From contig NZ_CP013106.1 of the NCBI RefSeq assembly GCF_001431725.1, forward strand, positions 1,798,001 to 1,862,000: a stretch of 64,000 nucleotides of DNA, in the 5' to 3' direction. The translations under genes and the position numbers were made by a program. The stretch is from Halomonas huangheensis (GTDB lineage Bacteria > Pseudomonadota > Gammaproteobacteria > Pseudomonadales > Halomonadaceae). Shown here piece by piece: positions 23,780-35,634 of the stretch. Numbering within the stretch: position 1 is the stretch's first letter; each line of letters starts with the position of its first letter. Below the pieces are notes generated by a model. It saw only the letters and a program-made list of their open reading frames with translations, had not been told where the DNA came from and searched no databases.

Positions 23780-24360
23780 TCGGTGGCGCGGCTCTCGAGC
23801 GGAGTGCTGGCTTCAGCTTGACCGGGGGCGGCAGCCGTGGGCGTAACAGCGGCAGCATCCCCCGACAGCGGCAGAGCACGCAGACGATCGATCATCTGGC
23901 GCACGGCCTCACGGCGGGCCCGATCCTGTGCCTCTTCGCGCAGGTCATCTCGTGACAACAGGTTACCGTCCTGGAGGGTGTAGGTATCTGTTGTCTCAAG
24001 CGTCTCGCGACTGACGAGATAGGCGCTGTCTGCGGTGCGTTGGATCGAGTAGGGGATATTCAGTACCACTGTTTCATCCTGTCCACCAGAGTTCAGGATG
24101 CCGCCGGCGCGGATAAAACTGTCCTCGGGGTTCAGGTTCAGGCGCAACGGGGCATTGTCAGTGACTTGAGTGCCATGAGCCTCGAGTTGTTCAATGAGTT
24201 GCTCGGCAAAGGGACTTTCCGCCCCCGGGCCAGCGATGGCAAGCTGGTCGAGCGACAGGACGTCACCGTCGAGGCCGCGAAGATGGAAGCCGCAGCCGGC
24301 CAACGCCAGCGCGAGACCCGCGGAAAGGGTGAAGCCGAGGAATTGGCGGCGCTGCAGCAT
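23776..24360 (-). CDS. lptE: LPS-assembly lipoprotein LptE
   Basis: A 194-residue outer-membrane lipoprotein that plugs LptD and helps insert lipopolysaccharide. The signal peptide ends with the lipobox LAGC (residues about 20-23, GLALALAGCGFHLRG), and GFHLRG directly after the Cys is typical of LptE. The C-terminal 40 residues are low-complexity (TPTAAAPGQAEASTPLESR) and longer than in Escherichia coli. It lies between leuS and holA. Confidence 0.9.
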   Translation of the reverse strand: MLQRRQFLGFTLSAGLALALAGCGFHLRGLDGDVLSLDQLAIAGPGAESPFAEQLIEQLEAHGTQVTDNAPLRLNLNPEDSFIRAGGILNSGGQDETVVLNIPYSIQRTADSAYLVSRETLETTDTYTLQDGNLLSRDDLREEAQDRARREAVRQMIDRLRALPLSGDAAAVTPTAAAPGQAEASTPLESRATE

Positions 24361-24599
24361 GGGAACTCCTTATCCAGGCGAAGCATCTATTATCCGAGCG
24401 AAACGTCAGTTGTTCGGGCGAAAGCGTCAGTACGAGACCAGCCCCAGTCATTACGAGACTAGCCCCAGTCAGTACGCCGTACGAGGCTAACCCCCGGTCA
24501 GTGCGAAACAAGCCATAGTGCCCTGATCGAGCGCGATAAGCACCCGACCGGGGCAGTTGAGCTGGCTATTCCGACGGCGACTATCGGTTGGTAGCTTGC
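24361..24599. repeat. leuS-lptE gap with degenerate direct repeats
   Basis: CAGTACGAGACCAGCCC, CATTACGAGACTAGCCC and CGTACGAGGCTAACCCC lie in succession at about 24428-24495. There is no gene in the gap. It breaks what is elsewhere a tight operon. Confidence 0.55.
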
Positions 24600-27305
<2,706 letters not shown>

Positions 27306-27444
27306 TTACGCCAAAGCGTGAGGTAGAATTTATGTCGAGCAATTCTACAGTTAACGGGCAATTCTACAGTCAAGTAGAGTGAAGCAACAGGGTGAAGAAG
27401 TCGTCTGTTGAACCAGCGCAGAATCCACTCAGGGAGAATTCGCC

Positions 27445-27981
27445 ATGAACAGTGATCAGGAACACAAGGATCAAGGGCACCAGGCAAGCGGCAACCGGGA
27501 CCATCATCTGCGCGAAGGCTATGAGCGGATGCTGGCACGGCTGCGTGAGGGTGCGGATGAGCTGACCTGGGAAAACCTGCAGCGCGATCTGGATGATGCC
27601 GTCCAGTTCGAGGCGGAGTTGGCCGAGTACACCCGCGATGAACTGGCGTTGCTCAGAGCCTGGGTGGAACGTGACCTCAAGGATATGCGGCGCTACCTGG
27701 CTGCGGGCAGCGGTAGCGTCGCCACCTGGCTGGGTATCGACCTCGACGTACTGTCGCGCAAGGTCACTGAGTCACTGCTGTCGATAGCGGATCGTAGCGT
27801 GGTTGAGCGCGAGCAGCTCGAGGATGCCCTGGAAGCCTCGCGTGCGGACTATACCGCTGGCGAGATCGCCGCCCCCGGGCGCATGGCCTGTGTGCATTGC
27901 GACTCAGTGGTGGTTCTCGAGGGCGTGCAACGCATCGAGCCTTGCCATCAGTGTGGGCACCGTTACTTCACTCGCGCCTGA
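27445..27981 (+). CDS. YbeL-like zinc-ribbon protein
   Basis: A 178-residue cytoplasmic protein. A long, very acidic helical region makes up residues 20-125. A C-terminal zinc ribbon with two Cys-x2-Cys pairs follows: CVHC and CHQCGHRYF. This matches the DUF1451/YbeL family, whose gene is also beside leuS in Escherichia coli; the function is unknown. GGGAGAATTCGCC precedes ATG 27445. The upstream gap holds a 12-base direct repeat (CAATTCTACAGT at about 27341 and 27361). Confidence 0.85.
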   Translation: MNSDQEHKDQGHQASGNRDHHLREGYERMLARLREGADELTWENLQRDLDDAVQFEAELAEYTRDELALLRAWVERDLKDMRRYLAAGSGSVATWLGIDLDVLSRKVTESLLSIADRSVVEREQLEDALEASRADYTAGEIAAPGRMACVHCDSVVVLEGVQRIEPCHQCGHRYFTRA

Positions 27982-27998
27982 CAAGTGGTGAATGGCCA

Positions 27999-28051
27999 CG
28001 AGTTGGTGTCGGGCGCAGGCGTTGTTCAGCGCAGCATCGGACACCAACTCG
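27999..28051. terminator. Inverted repeat between convergent ybeL-like and permease genes
   Basis: CGAGTTGGTGTC and GACACCAACTCG are a perfect 12-base inverted repeat with a 29-base spacer that can itself fold. It is well placed as a shared terminator but has no T-run. A C/T-rich stretch of CTCCGG/TCTCTG units follows at 28055-28125. Confidence 0.45.
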
Positions 28052-28125
28052 GCCTCTCCGGTCCCTGTCTCTCCGGTCTCTGTATCTCTGTCTCTCCCGG
28101 GTCTCTGTATCTCCGCGGGCTCGGG

Positions 28126-29463
28126 TTATACATCGAGGCCACGAGCGAGCCAGGCGATACCGGCCAGCACCAGACCCGACATGATCAGCGCATAGAGCAG
28201 GTTGTAGCGCATCATGCGGTAGCCACTCACGCCGTAACGTCCTTGCAAGGACAGATTGATGCCGGAGAGTGGGCCGACACTGGTACCCACTGCCCATGAG
28301 GACAGGGCGACAAAGCCGAACAGGGTCTGGTGTGTACCATCCAACTGCAGCATGGAAGCAAGGATCGACACGCCGATGATTGGATGAAGGCCGGCGATGG
28401 CGCTGATCACGATCGCCACATAACTGGCCATGGCCGGCACGGTGCCGAAATCAGGAAATAGGGTCCAGTCACCCTGGGTTGCGGCGTCGACCAGATCAGA
28501 CAGCCCTTTGGTCAACAGCCCGGCGCACAGAAATAACGTGATCTCGCCACGCATGGCCGGTAGGCGGTAGTGAACGTGCCGGGTGATCCGCGTTCGTGCC
28601 AGCTCCACTCCACCGCGTGTCAGGTTCGCCAACAGGGCGATGCTCGGCATCAACAGCGTGATGATACTGACGATGGTCAAACCCGGAGTCAGCACATAGT
28701 GAAACAGCATGACCATCGCGGCCATGGAAACAGGCATCAGCAGGCTGCGCGGAGCCAGCGAGAAACCGGGCACCTGCTGTACGTCGAAGCGCCGTGACAG
28801 CTCCACTACTGTGAACAGGCCGCTGAACAGTGCCAGCGGCAGGCCTAGAGACACCAGGTCGGTATAGTCGAGTCCCGGCGCCAGAGTAATCACCACACCC
28901 ATCGAGGCAAAGAACGGTGACCATAGTGCCGCGCTGGACAGGCCACGATTGAGGCCAAGCAATTGTGGGTCGCTCAGTGGTCCGCGGCGCTCGAGGCGAT
29001 CGCCGATCATGAATACCGTCGACAGGTTGAGAATGGCACCAAGCAGGTGGACACCCAGCCAGGTACCGGCGATACCACGACGGCCTGTGATCGGGCGAGT
29101 TGTCGGCGTGACCTGCTCCGTAGGGCGGCCGATCAGGGCGATGAAGCTGACGCCTACCAGCATGGCGGCTACGAAAACATTGCCGTCGAGTACGTGCAGG
29201 ATATCGATCGATGCGCCGTACACCCAGCGAGCCACCACCAGCATGAGTATCCCGAACGCTGCCAGGCTACCGGCCTGAAGTTGGTTTCGGCGAGGAATGT
29301 CACGCCACATCAGCGCAACAGAAGACCACAGCAGTACGCTGACAATCGGAGTGGGCACTGAAGGCATCGCGAAGGATAGAATCTGGATGATCAATCCGGC
29401 CAGCGTGAATATCCCGGCAAGGCGATGGCGTAAGGGCGGCTGAGGCTTGGGCGTGGTGGTCAT
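28126..29463 (-). CDS. Polytopic membrane protein, putative permease
   Basis: A 445-residue inner-membrane protein with about 11-12 hydrophobic helices and few long loops. Features seen: an internal cytoplasmic segment with GLNRGLSSAALWSPFFASM, and late helices AGLHPIIGVSILASML and SSWAVGTSVGPLSGINLSLQ. The layout recalls ion-transporter superfamily (CitMHS/ArsB-like) carriers, but I cannot assign a family or substrate. It follows the LysR gene by 58 bases on the same strand, so regulation by that protein is possible. Confidence 0.6.
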   Translation of the reverse strand: MTTTPKPQPPLRHRLAGIFTLAGLIIQILSFAMPSVPTPIVSVLLWSSVALMWRDIPRRNQLQAGSLAAFGILMLVVARWVYGASIDILHVLDGNVFVAAMLVGVSFIALIGRPTEQVTPTTRPITGRRGIAGTWLGVHLLGAILNLSTVFMIGDRLERRGPLSDPQLLGLNRGLSSAALWSPFFASMGVVITLAPGLDYTDLVSLGLPLALFSGLFTVVELSRRFDVQQVPGFSLAPRSLLMPVSMAAMVMLFHYVLTPGLTIVSIITLLMPSIALLANLTRGGVELARTRITRHVHYRLPAMRGEITLFLCAGLLTKGLSDLVDAATQGDWTLFPDFGTVPAMASYVAIVISAIAGLHPIIGVSILASMLQLDGTHQTLFGFVALSSWAVGTSVGPLSGINLSLQGRYGVSGYRMMRYNLLYALIMSGLVLAGIAWLARGLDV

Positions 29464-29521
29464 GAATTCTGTGCCTTCTCCCTGGCTGGCGGATACTTAG
29501 CGATAATAGGCGCACCAGGAC

Positions 29522-30439
29522 TTAACGCGATAACGACCACTCGATAGCAGCGGCCTCACGTTCGTCGTCGAGTCGGGTGAGCATGGCTTTGGCAGCATTC
29601 GATAGAGTACGGTCGCGATGCACCAGGTACCCTAGCGGTCGCTGAATGGAGATGCCGCCGACATCGAGCGCGGCCAGCTTGCCGGCCTCGATGTCGGCGC
29701 TGACCAGCCGCTCCGGCAGCAGACTCCAGCCGAGTCCGGCGATAACCATCATCTTGAGGGTTTCCAGGTAGTTCGTCGACTGGGTAACACGCAGATTCAA
29801 GTGGTGTTCGGCAAGACGCTGCTCAATCAGTTGGTGAGTAAAGGTCAGTGGGCCGGGCATCAAGGCATCGTGCTCACTGAGAGCTTGTGGCGAAGAGTGC
29901 TGCTGCTGGGCCAGCGGGTGTTCGGGGCTGGCTACCAGCAGCATCTGATCGACCCATACCGGCACCACACGCAGCTGCGGGTCGGGGTCAGTGGTCAGTG
30001 TCACCAGCGCCACCTCGATATGGCCATCGAGGACACCCTGATAGGCCTGCTCGGAATCGAGGAAGCGTAGGTCGAGGCGCACTTCGGGGTGATGATGGAC
30101 ATAGTCACCGAGAATCGGTGGCAGGCGGTGCAGGCCAATATGATGGCTGGTGGCGAGAATCAGCTCACCGCCGATGGCACCGTCGAGGTTGCCCAGTGCC
30201 CGGCGACTGTCATCGACCATCACCAGAATCTGCCGTGCCCGCGGCAGCAGCACGCGACCGGCCTCGGTGAGGCTTACCCGACGACCGATGCGATCAAAGA
30301 GTCGGGCACGGGTCTGGCTCTCGAGAACGGCGATGCGCTTGCTGACGGCAGGCTGCGTAAGGTGCAGTTGTTCAGCCGCTCGCGAGAAACTGCCGCAATC
30401 GGCCACCGCCAGAAAGGCCTGTAGGCTTTGGGTGTCCAT
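29522..30439 (-). CDS. LysR-family transcriptional regulator
   Basis: 305 residues. An N-terminal winged helix-turn-helix spans about residues 1-60 (LQAFLAVADCGSFSRAAEQL, LTQPAVSKRIAVLE), followed by a periplasmic-binding-like effector domain. It is transcribed away from leuC across a 314-base gap that contains an LTTR-type palindrome, so control of leuCDB is likely. Control of the permease downstream is also possible. The ligand is unknown. Confidence 0.9.
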   Translation of the reverse strand: MDTQSLQAFLAVADCGSFSRAAEQLHLTQPAVSKRIAVLESQTRARLFDRIGRRVSLTEAGRVLLPRARQILVMVDDSRRALGNLDGAIGGELILATSHHIGLHRLPPILGDYVHHHPEVRLDLRFLDSEQAYQGVLDGHIEVALVTLTTDPDPQLRVVPVWVDQMLLVASPEHPLAQQQHSSPQALSEHDALMPGPLTFTHQLIEQRLAEHHLNLRVTQSTNYLETLKMMVIAGLGWSLLPERLVSADIEAGKLAALDVGGISIQRPLGYLVHRDRTLSNAAKAMLTRLDDEREAAAIEWSLSR

Positions 30440-30462
30440 GAGTAAGGTCCAGAGCTACCAGG

Positions 30463-30525
30463 TTAAGAGTTAAGAGCTGAGAGCTGTAAGTTGTAAGCCG
30501 TAAGTCGTAAGTCGTAAGTCGTAAG
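30463..30525. repeat. Nine-unit heptad repeat upstream of the LysR gene
   Basis: Perfect 7-base phasing: TTAAGAG, TTAAGAG, CTGAGAG, CTGTAAG, TTGTAAG, CCGTAAG, then TCGTAAG three times. It begins 24 bases upstream of the LysR start, inside the LysR-leuC divergent region. Confidence 0.85.
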
Positions 30526-30578
30526 TCACCCCCGCAGTGGCGGGCCTGGAGCTATTGAGTACACTTTTGCTGGTTACT

Positions 30579-30593
30579 ATTCCTTTCAGGAAT
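30579..30593. promoter_or_regulatory. Palindrome with LTTR spacing in the LysR-leuC gap
   Basis: ATTCCTTTCAGGAAT contains T-N11-A (T30580, A30592) within a perfect 5-base-arm inverted repeat, as expected for a LysR-type binding site. Confidence 0.5.
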
Positions 30594-30753
30594 CGATTTC
30601 ATAAATAACATGAATTGCTTTTATTTGGGAAGGGCGTGAGACTTGTCCCATAAACCGAGTATCCAGTACAGGCGCTACGCACAGGCGCTGAACTTTCTAC
30701 CGGACCGATGACAGCAACAGAGAGGCGTACGACCAAGCCTCCGAGGAGAACCC

Positions 30754-32199
30754 ATGGCAGGCCAGACACTTTACGACAAGTTGTGGCAGCAGCATCTCGT
30801 CAAGGAACGTGATGATGGCACGGCGCTGATCTATATCGACCGTCAGTTGCTGCACGAAGTCACTTCACCTCAGGCATTCGAGGGGCTGCGTCTCGCCAGC
30901 CGCAAGCCCTGGCGTCTCGATGCCAACCTTGCAACTCCTGATCACAACGTGCCGACCACGCTCAAGGAGCGTGCCGAAGGCAACAGCGGTATCAAGGACC
31001 CGGTGTCGTTGATTCAGGTGCAGACTCTTGACGATAACTGCGATGCCTTTGGCATCGAGGAATTCCGGATCAATGATCCACGTCAGGGCATCGTGCACGT
31101 GGTCGGCCCCGAGCAGGGCGCAACACTGCCCGGCATGACGGTGGTGTGCGGTGATTCGCATACCGCTACCCACGGCGCCTTCGCTGCGCTTGCGCATGGC
31201 ATCGGTACTTCTGAAGTCGAGCACGTGCTGGCGACCCAGTGCCTGTTGGCCCAGAAGATGAAGAACATGCAGGTGCGTGTCGAAGGCCAGCTCGGCACCG
31301 GCGTCACCGCCAAGGACGTGGTGTTGGCAGTGATTGGCCGAATCGGCACCGCTGGTGGTACCGGCTACGCCATCGAATTTGCCGGCAGCGCCATCCAGAG
31401 CCTGAGCATGGAAGGCCGCATGACGGTGTGCAACATGGCCATCGAGGCCGGCGCACGCGTTGGTCTGATCGCCGTGGATGACACCACCATCGATTATCTC
31501 AAGGGGCGGCCCTTTGCGCCTCAGGCGGGCGATTGGGAAGCGGCAGTTGCCGACTGGCGTAGTCTTGTATCCGACGACGACGCGGCCTTCGACAAGGTGG
31601 TACACCTTGATGCGGCGGATATCGAGCCACAGGTCAGCTGGGGCACCAGCCCGGAAATGGTGACCGGAATTGGTGGCGAAGTGCCGGACCCTGCGGGGGC
31701 CGATGACGATACCGTGCGTGGCAGCATCAGCCGTGCGCTGGAATACATGGGCTTGTCGCCGCGTCAGAAGATTACCGATATTCGCCTCGACAAGGTGTTC
31801 ATCGGCTCCTGTACCAACTCGCGGATTGAAGACCTGCGCGAGGCGGCGAAGGTGGCTCAGGGTCGCAAGGTTGCCAACACCATCCAACTGGCGATGGTGG
31901 TGCCGGGCTCCGGTCTGGTGAAGCGTCAGGCCGAGCAGGAAGGGCTCGACAGGATCTTCATCGAGGCGGGTTTCGAATGGCGTGAGCCGGGCTGCTCCAT
32001 GTGCCTGGCGATGAATGCCGACAAGCTGGGCGCCGGGGAGCATTGCGCCTCGACCTCCAACCGCAACTTCGAAGGGCGTCAGGGCTATGGTGGCCGTACG
32101 CACCTGGTCAGCCCGGCGATGGCCGCCGCGGCAGCGATTGCCGGTCATTTTGTCGATGTCCGCAGCTTTGACGCCAGCAGCGCAACAGGGGAGGCCTGA
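30754..32199 (+). CDS. leuC: 3-Isopropylmalate dehydratase large subunit
   Basis: A 481-residue aconitase-family subunit carrying the 4Fe-4S cluster, isomerising 2- to 3-isopropylmalate in leucine synthesis. It has [20 protein letters not shown] and [18 protein letters not shown] with a cluster Cys, and the other cluster cysteines in [21 protein letters not shown] precedes ATG 30754. It is 3 bases from leuD. The usual gammaproteobacterial length is about 470. The start of a leu operon separated from leuA. Confidence 0.96.
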   Translation: MAGQTLYDKLWQQHLVKERDDGTALIYIDRQLLHEVTSPQAFEGLRLASRKPWRLDANLATPDHNVPTTLKERAEGNSGIKDPVSLIQVQTLDDNCDAFGIEEFRINDPRQGIVHVVGPEQGATLPGMTVVCGDSHTATHGAFAALAHGIGTSEVEHVLATQCLLAQKMKNMQVRVEGQLGTGVTAKDVVLAVIGRIGTAGGTGYAIEFAGSAIQSLSMEGRMTVCNMAIEAGARVGLIAVDDTTIDYLKGRPFAPQAGDWEAAVADWRSLVSDDDAAFDKVVHLDAADIEPQVSWGTSPEMVTGIGGEVPDPAGADDDTVRGSISRALEYMGLSPRQKITDIRLDKVFIGSCTNSRIEDLREAAKVAQGRKVANTIQLAMVVPGSGLVKRQAEQEGLDRIFIEAGFEWREPGCSMCLAMNADKLGAGEHCASTSNRNFEGRQGYGGRTHLVSPAMAAAAAIAGHFVDVRSFDASSATGEA

Positions 32200-32202
32200 G
32201 CC

Positions 32203-32859
32203 ATGGACAAGTTCGAACGTATTCAGGGACTGGTCGCACCGTTGGATCGCGCCAATGTCGATACCGACCTGATCATTCCCAAGCAGTTTCTCAAGTCGAT
32301 CAAGCGTACCGGTTTCGGCGTCAATCTTTTCGATGAACTGCGTTACCTTGATGAAGGTCAGCCCGGTCAGGATGTCACCAATCGGCCGCTGAACAAGGAC
32401 TTCGTACTCAACCAGCCGCGCTACCAGGGTGCCCGGGTGTTGCTGGCACGGCGCAACTTTGGTTGCGGCAGTTCGCGGGAGCACGCCCCCTGGGCGCTGG
32501 AAGACTTCGGCTTTCGTGTGGTTATCGCGCCGAGCTTTGCCGATATCTTCTACAACAATGCCTTCAAGAACGGCATTCTGCTGATCACTCTCGCCGAGGA
32601 GCAGGTGGATCGTCTGTTCTGCGAAGTCGAGGCCGCAGAAGGCTACTGCCTCGATGTGGATCTCGAGAATCAGCGGGTCACTACGCCGGGCGGGGAAGTT
32701 CTCGAGTTCGAGGTTGATGCTTTCCGCAAGCATTGCCTGCTAGAAGGCCTCGATGATATCGGCATCACGCTGCAGGATGAGCCAGCAATTCGCGACTTCG
32801 AGGCTCGCCATCGCGTCGCGCGCCCCTGGTTGTTTCGCGGTGACTCGACTTCGGCCTGA
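32203..32859 (+). CDS. leuD: 3-Isopropylmalate dehydratase small subunit
   Basis: A 218-residue swivel-domain partner of LeuC. It has [16 protein letters not shown] near the N-terminus and [18 protein letters not shown], the substrate-loop signature. It starts three bases after leuC. The gap to leuB is filled by a 17-base tandem repeat. Confidence 0.96.
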   Translation: MDKFERIQGLVAPLDRANVDTDLIIPKQFLKSIKRTGFGVNLFDELRYLDEGQPGQDVTNRPLNKDFVLNQPRYQGARVLLARRNFGCGSSREHAPWALEDFGFRVVIAPSFADIFYNNAFKNGILLITLAEEQVDRLFCEVEAAEGYCLDVDLENQRVTTPGGEVLEFEVDAFRKHCLLEGLDDIGITLQDEPAIRDFEARHRVARPWLFRGDSTSA

Positions 32860-32868
32860 TGATGTTGT

Positions 32869-32953
32869 CGGTATAGAGATTCAATCGGTACCGAGCTTCA
32901 ACCGGTACCGAGCTTCAGCCGGTATAGAGATTCAGCCGGTATAGAGATTCAAC
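32869..32953 (+). repeat. Five copies of a 17-bp tandem repeat between leuD and leuB
   Basis: Units are CGGTATAGAGATTCAAT, CGGTACCGAGCTTCAAC, CGGTACCGAGCTTCAGC, CGGTATAGAGATTCAGC and CGGTATAGAGATTCAAC. Paired changes (TATAGAGATT versus TACCGAGCTT) recur in units 2-3 and 1,4,5. Confidence 0.95.
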
Positions 32954-32996
32954 GGGGGCTCGCTGTAGCCCCCTTCGAACGCAAGGATAGAACGAT

Positions 32997-34070
32997 ATGA
33001 CTCGCAGGATTCTGGTACTGCCCGGTGATGGCATCGGGCCGGAAATCACCGCTCAGGCAGTGCGTGTGCTTGAGGCCTGTCAGAAGCTGGGGCTCGACGC
33101 CGAGATCGAGCAGAGCCTGGTAGGCGGTAGTGCCTATGATGTGCATGGCGTACCGCTGCCGGATGAAACCCTCGACAAGGCGCGTAACGCCGATGCGATT
33201 CTGCTCGGTGCCGTTGGCGGTCCCAAGTGGGATCGTATCGAGGATCTTTCGAAGCGTCCCGAGAAGGGGTTGCTGGGTCTGCGCAAGGAACTGGGACTGT
33301 TCGGTAACCTGCGTCCGGCGATTCTCTATCCGCAGCTGGCCGATGCCTCGTCGCTCAAGCCGGAAATCGTCTCCGGGCTGGATATCATGATCGTTCGTGA
33401 GCTGACCGGCGGCATCTACTTCGGTCAACCGCGTGGCATCGAAGAGCGTGATGGTCAGCGCGTTGGCTTCAACACCTATGTCTACAGCGAAAGCGAGATC
33501 GAGCGTATCGGCCGCGTGGCGTTCGAGATGGCCCGGAAGCGCAACAAGAAGCTGTGCAGCGTGGATAAGGCCAACGTACTGGAAGTGACCATCCTGTGGC
33601 GCGAGGTCATGGACCGACTGGCTGCTGAGTACCCGGATGTCGAGCTGTCGCACATGTACGTCGACAATGCCGCCATGCAGTTGGTACGAGCTCCCAAGCA
33701 GTTCGATGTGGTGGTCACCGGCAACATGTTCGGCGATATCCTGTCGGATGCTGCGGCGATGTTGACCGGTTCCATCGGTATGCTGCCATCTGCCTCGCTC
33801 AACGAGCGTGGTCAGGGTATGTATGAGCCTTGTCATGGCAGTGCTCCGGACATCGCCGGCCAGAATCTGGCGAACCCCTTGGCGACGATCCTCTCGGTGG
33901 CCATGATGCTACGCTATTCGCTCAACGAGCCACAGCTTGCCGAGCGTATCGAAGCAGCGGTAGGCAAGGTACTGGACGACGGCCTGAGAACCGCGGATAT
34001 TGCATCTGAGGGTAAGCGTCGCGTCTCCACCGTGGAAATGGGAGATGCGGTGCTGGCGGCGCTTTCCTGA
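32997..34070 (+). CDS. leuB: 3-Isopropylmalate dehydrogenase
   Basis: A 357-residue NAD-dependent decarboxylating dehydrogenase of leucine synthesis. The start [18 protein letters not shown], substrate Arg region ([14 protein letters not shown]), [15 protein letters not shown], and the metal site in [16 protein letters not shown] are all intact. CAAGGATAGAACGAT precedes ATG 32997. Length is normal. Confidence 0.96.
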   Translation: MTRRILVLPGDGIGPEITAQAVRVLEACQKLGLDAEIEQSLVGGSAYDVHGVPLPDETLDKARNADAILLGAVGGPKWDRIEDLSKRPEKGLLGLRKELGLFGNLRPAILYPQLADASSLKPEIVSGLDIMIVRELTGGIYFGQPRGIEERDGQRVGFNTYVYSESEIERIGRVAFEMARKRNKKLCSVDKANVLEVTILWREVMDRLAAEYPDVELSHMYVDNAAMQLVRAPKQFDVVVTGNMFGDILSDAAAMLTGSIGMLPSASLNERGQGMYEPCHGSAPDIAGQNLANPLATILSVAMMLRYSLNEPQLAERIEAAVGKVLDDGLRTADIASEGKRRVSTVEMGDAVLAALS

Positions 34071-34123
34071 TGCCTGAAGGCAAAATCTGCTGAATGATTC
34101 GACAGACTATTCTCTTGATTCCG

Positions 34124-34150
34124 CCGGCAGCGTCTGAAAGGCGCTGCCGG
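34124..34150 (+). terminator. Hairpin between leuB and asd, with -10-like TATAAT after it
   Basis: CCGGCAGCG pairs with CGCTGCCGG around TCTGAAAGG, followed by TTTC. TATAAT at 34157-34162 would suit a promoter for asd, although no good -35 is seen. Confidence 0.6.
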
Positions 34151-34194
34151 TTTCTGTATAATATAGCCCTCACTCGATATCTGGAGGACTTCAC

Positions 34195-35307
34195 ATGTTG
34201 AAAGTCGGTTTTGTTGGATGGCGCGGTATGGTGGGCTCTGTGCTCATGCAGCGCATGGTGGAAGATGGCGATTTCAAGGGTATCGAGCCGATCTTCTTCA
34301 CCACATCCCAGGTCGGCCAGCCAGGTCCCGACATCGGCGTGGACGTGCCTCCGCTGAAGGATGCCTTCGATATTGAGGCACTCAAGGCGCTGGATGTTGT
34401 AGTGACCTGTCAAGGTGGCGACTACACCAAGCCGGTGTATCAGGACCTGCGCGGCGGTGGCTGGAAGGGCTACTGGATCGACGCGGCCAGCACACTGCGC
34501 ATGGCCGATGATGCAACCATCGTGCTGGATCCGGTCAACCGCCGTGTCATCGACGCCCAACTTGCGGCAGGAAGCAAGACCTTTGTTGGTGGCAACTGTA
34601 CCGTCAGCCTGATGCTGATGGGTCTCGGTGGTCTGTTCGAGGCCGATATGGTCGAGTGGATGACTTCCATGACCTACCAGGCCGCATCCGGTTCCGGCGC
34701 ACGCCATATGCGTGAGTTGCTCAACCAGATGGGTTCGCTGCGTGATAGTGTCGCCGGCGAACTGCAGGATCCAGCCAGCGCGATTCTCGACATCGATCGC
34801 AAGGTCACCGCGGCGATGCGTTCCGGCGATTTCCCGACCGAGAACTTTGCCGCGCCTCTGGCGGGCAGCCTGTTGCCGTGGATCGATACCAAACTCGATA
34901 ACGGCCAGAGCCGTGAAGAGTGGAAGGGTGGCGTGGAGTCCAACAAGATCCTTGGTCGCCAGGTCAGCCCGATCCCCATCGATGGCCTCTGCGTGCGCAT
35001 CGGCGCCATGCGTAGCCATAGCCAGGCATTCACCATCAAGCTGCGCCAGGATGTACCGCTCGACGAGATCGAGGAGCGCATCGCGACGCACAATGACTGG
35101 GTCAAGGTGATTCCGAATGACAAGGATGCCACCGTGGCAGGCCTGACACCGGCCGCAGCTACTGGCACTTTGAGCGTTCCGGTCGGTCGTCTGCGCAAGA
35201 TGGCCATGGGCGGTGAATACCTGACAGCCTTCAGCGTGGGTGATCAGCTACTGTGGGGGGCCGCCGAGCCACTCAAGCGCATGCTGAAGATTCTGCGCGA
35301 GCAGTAA
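34195..35307 (+). CDS. asd: Aspartate-semialdehyde dehydrogenase
   Basis: A 370-residue enzyme making aspartate semialdehyde for lysine, threonine and methionine. It has [18 protein letters not shown] (nucleotide-binding GxxGMVGS) and [17 protein letters not shown] with the nucleophilic Cys. TGGAGGACTTCAC precedes ATG 34195. It is of the Escherichia coli type. fimV, which often follows, is absent; a tandem repeat and a terminator occupy that gap. Confidence 0.96.
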   Translation: MLKVGFVGWRGMVGSVLMQRMVEDGDFKGIEPIFFTTSQVGQPGPDIGVDVPPLKDAFDIEALKALDVVVTCQGGDYTKPVYQDLRGGGWKGYWIDAASTLRMADDATIVLDPVNRRVIDAQLAAGSKTFVGGNCTVSLMLMGLGGLFEADMVEWMTSMTYQAASGSGARHMRELLNQMGSLRDSVAGELQDPASAILDIDRKVTAAMRSGDFPTENFAAPLAGSLLPWIDTKLDNGQSREEWKGGVESNKILGRQVSPIPIDGLCVRIGAMRSHSQAFTIKLRQDVPLDEIEERIATHNDWVKVIPNDKDATVAGLTPAAATGTLSVPVGRLRKMAMGGEYLTAFSVGDQLLWGAAEPLKRMLKILREQ

Positions 35308-35331
35308 ATCACCTGGGCCGTTCAGGCTCTG

Positions 35332-35443
35332 GTGTCTGAGTGACCTGGTACCTGAGTGACCTGGTACCTGAATGACCTGGTACCTGAATGACCTGGTACC
35401 TGAATGACCTGGTACCTGAGTGATAAAGTACCTGAGTAATAAA
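35332..35443 (+). repeat. Seven copies of a 16-bp tandem repeat downstream of asd
   Basis: Consensus GTACCTGAATGACCTG. Units start at 35332, 35348, 35364, 35380, 35396, 35412 and 35428; the first and last two are diverged (GTGTCTG..., ...GTGATAAA). Each unit contains GGTACC at its junction. Confidence 0.95.
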
Positions 35444-35473
35444 GTGCCCGTCGGCTTTGCCGATGGGCACTTT
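35441..35473 (+). terminator. Strong hairpin after asd
   Basis: AAAGTGCCCGTCGGC pairs with GCCGATGGGCACTTT around TTT. It is a 15-base stem with flanking A and T runs, so it can act on both strands. Confidence 0.85.
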
Positions 35474-35634
35474 GCCGTTCAGTTGCCGGTTCTTGGGTCT
35501 CGGTCATCGCAGAGAGTGTCATCGTGGCGCGGTTGCTGCCGGGATCGAGGTGGTCATGGCCGCGGGGAAAGGCGATAATGCGCGGCTCATCTTTTATGCG
35601 TCCCGCAGCCAACTTCGAAGGTAGTGCAATCGGC

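Noticed and set aside
30463..30525. Short repeats considered as CRISPR
   Set aside because: Units of 7-17 bp are directly adjacent with no spacers, and no cas gene is present.
30865..32733. A 622-codon open frame on the minus strand across leuC and leuD
   Set aside because: It is the antisense of two certain genes. Its translation lacks any family sense and is rich in His and Arg runs expected from GC-rich third positions.
35524..35634. Extended N-terminus of truA
   Set aside because: It begins inside the region after the asd terminator and its translation is Arg/Ser-rich without similarity to TruA.
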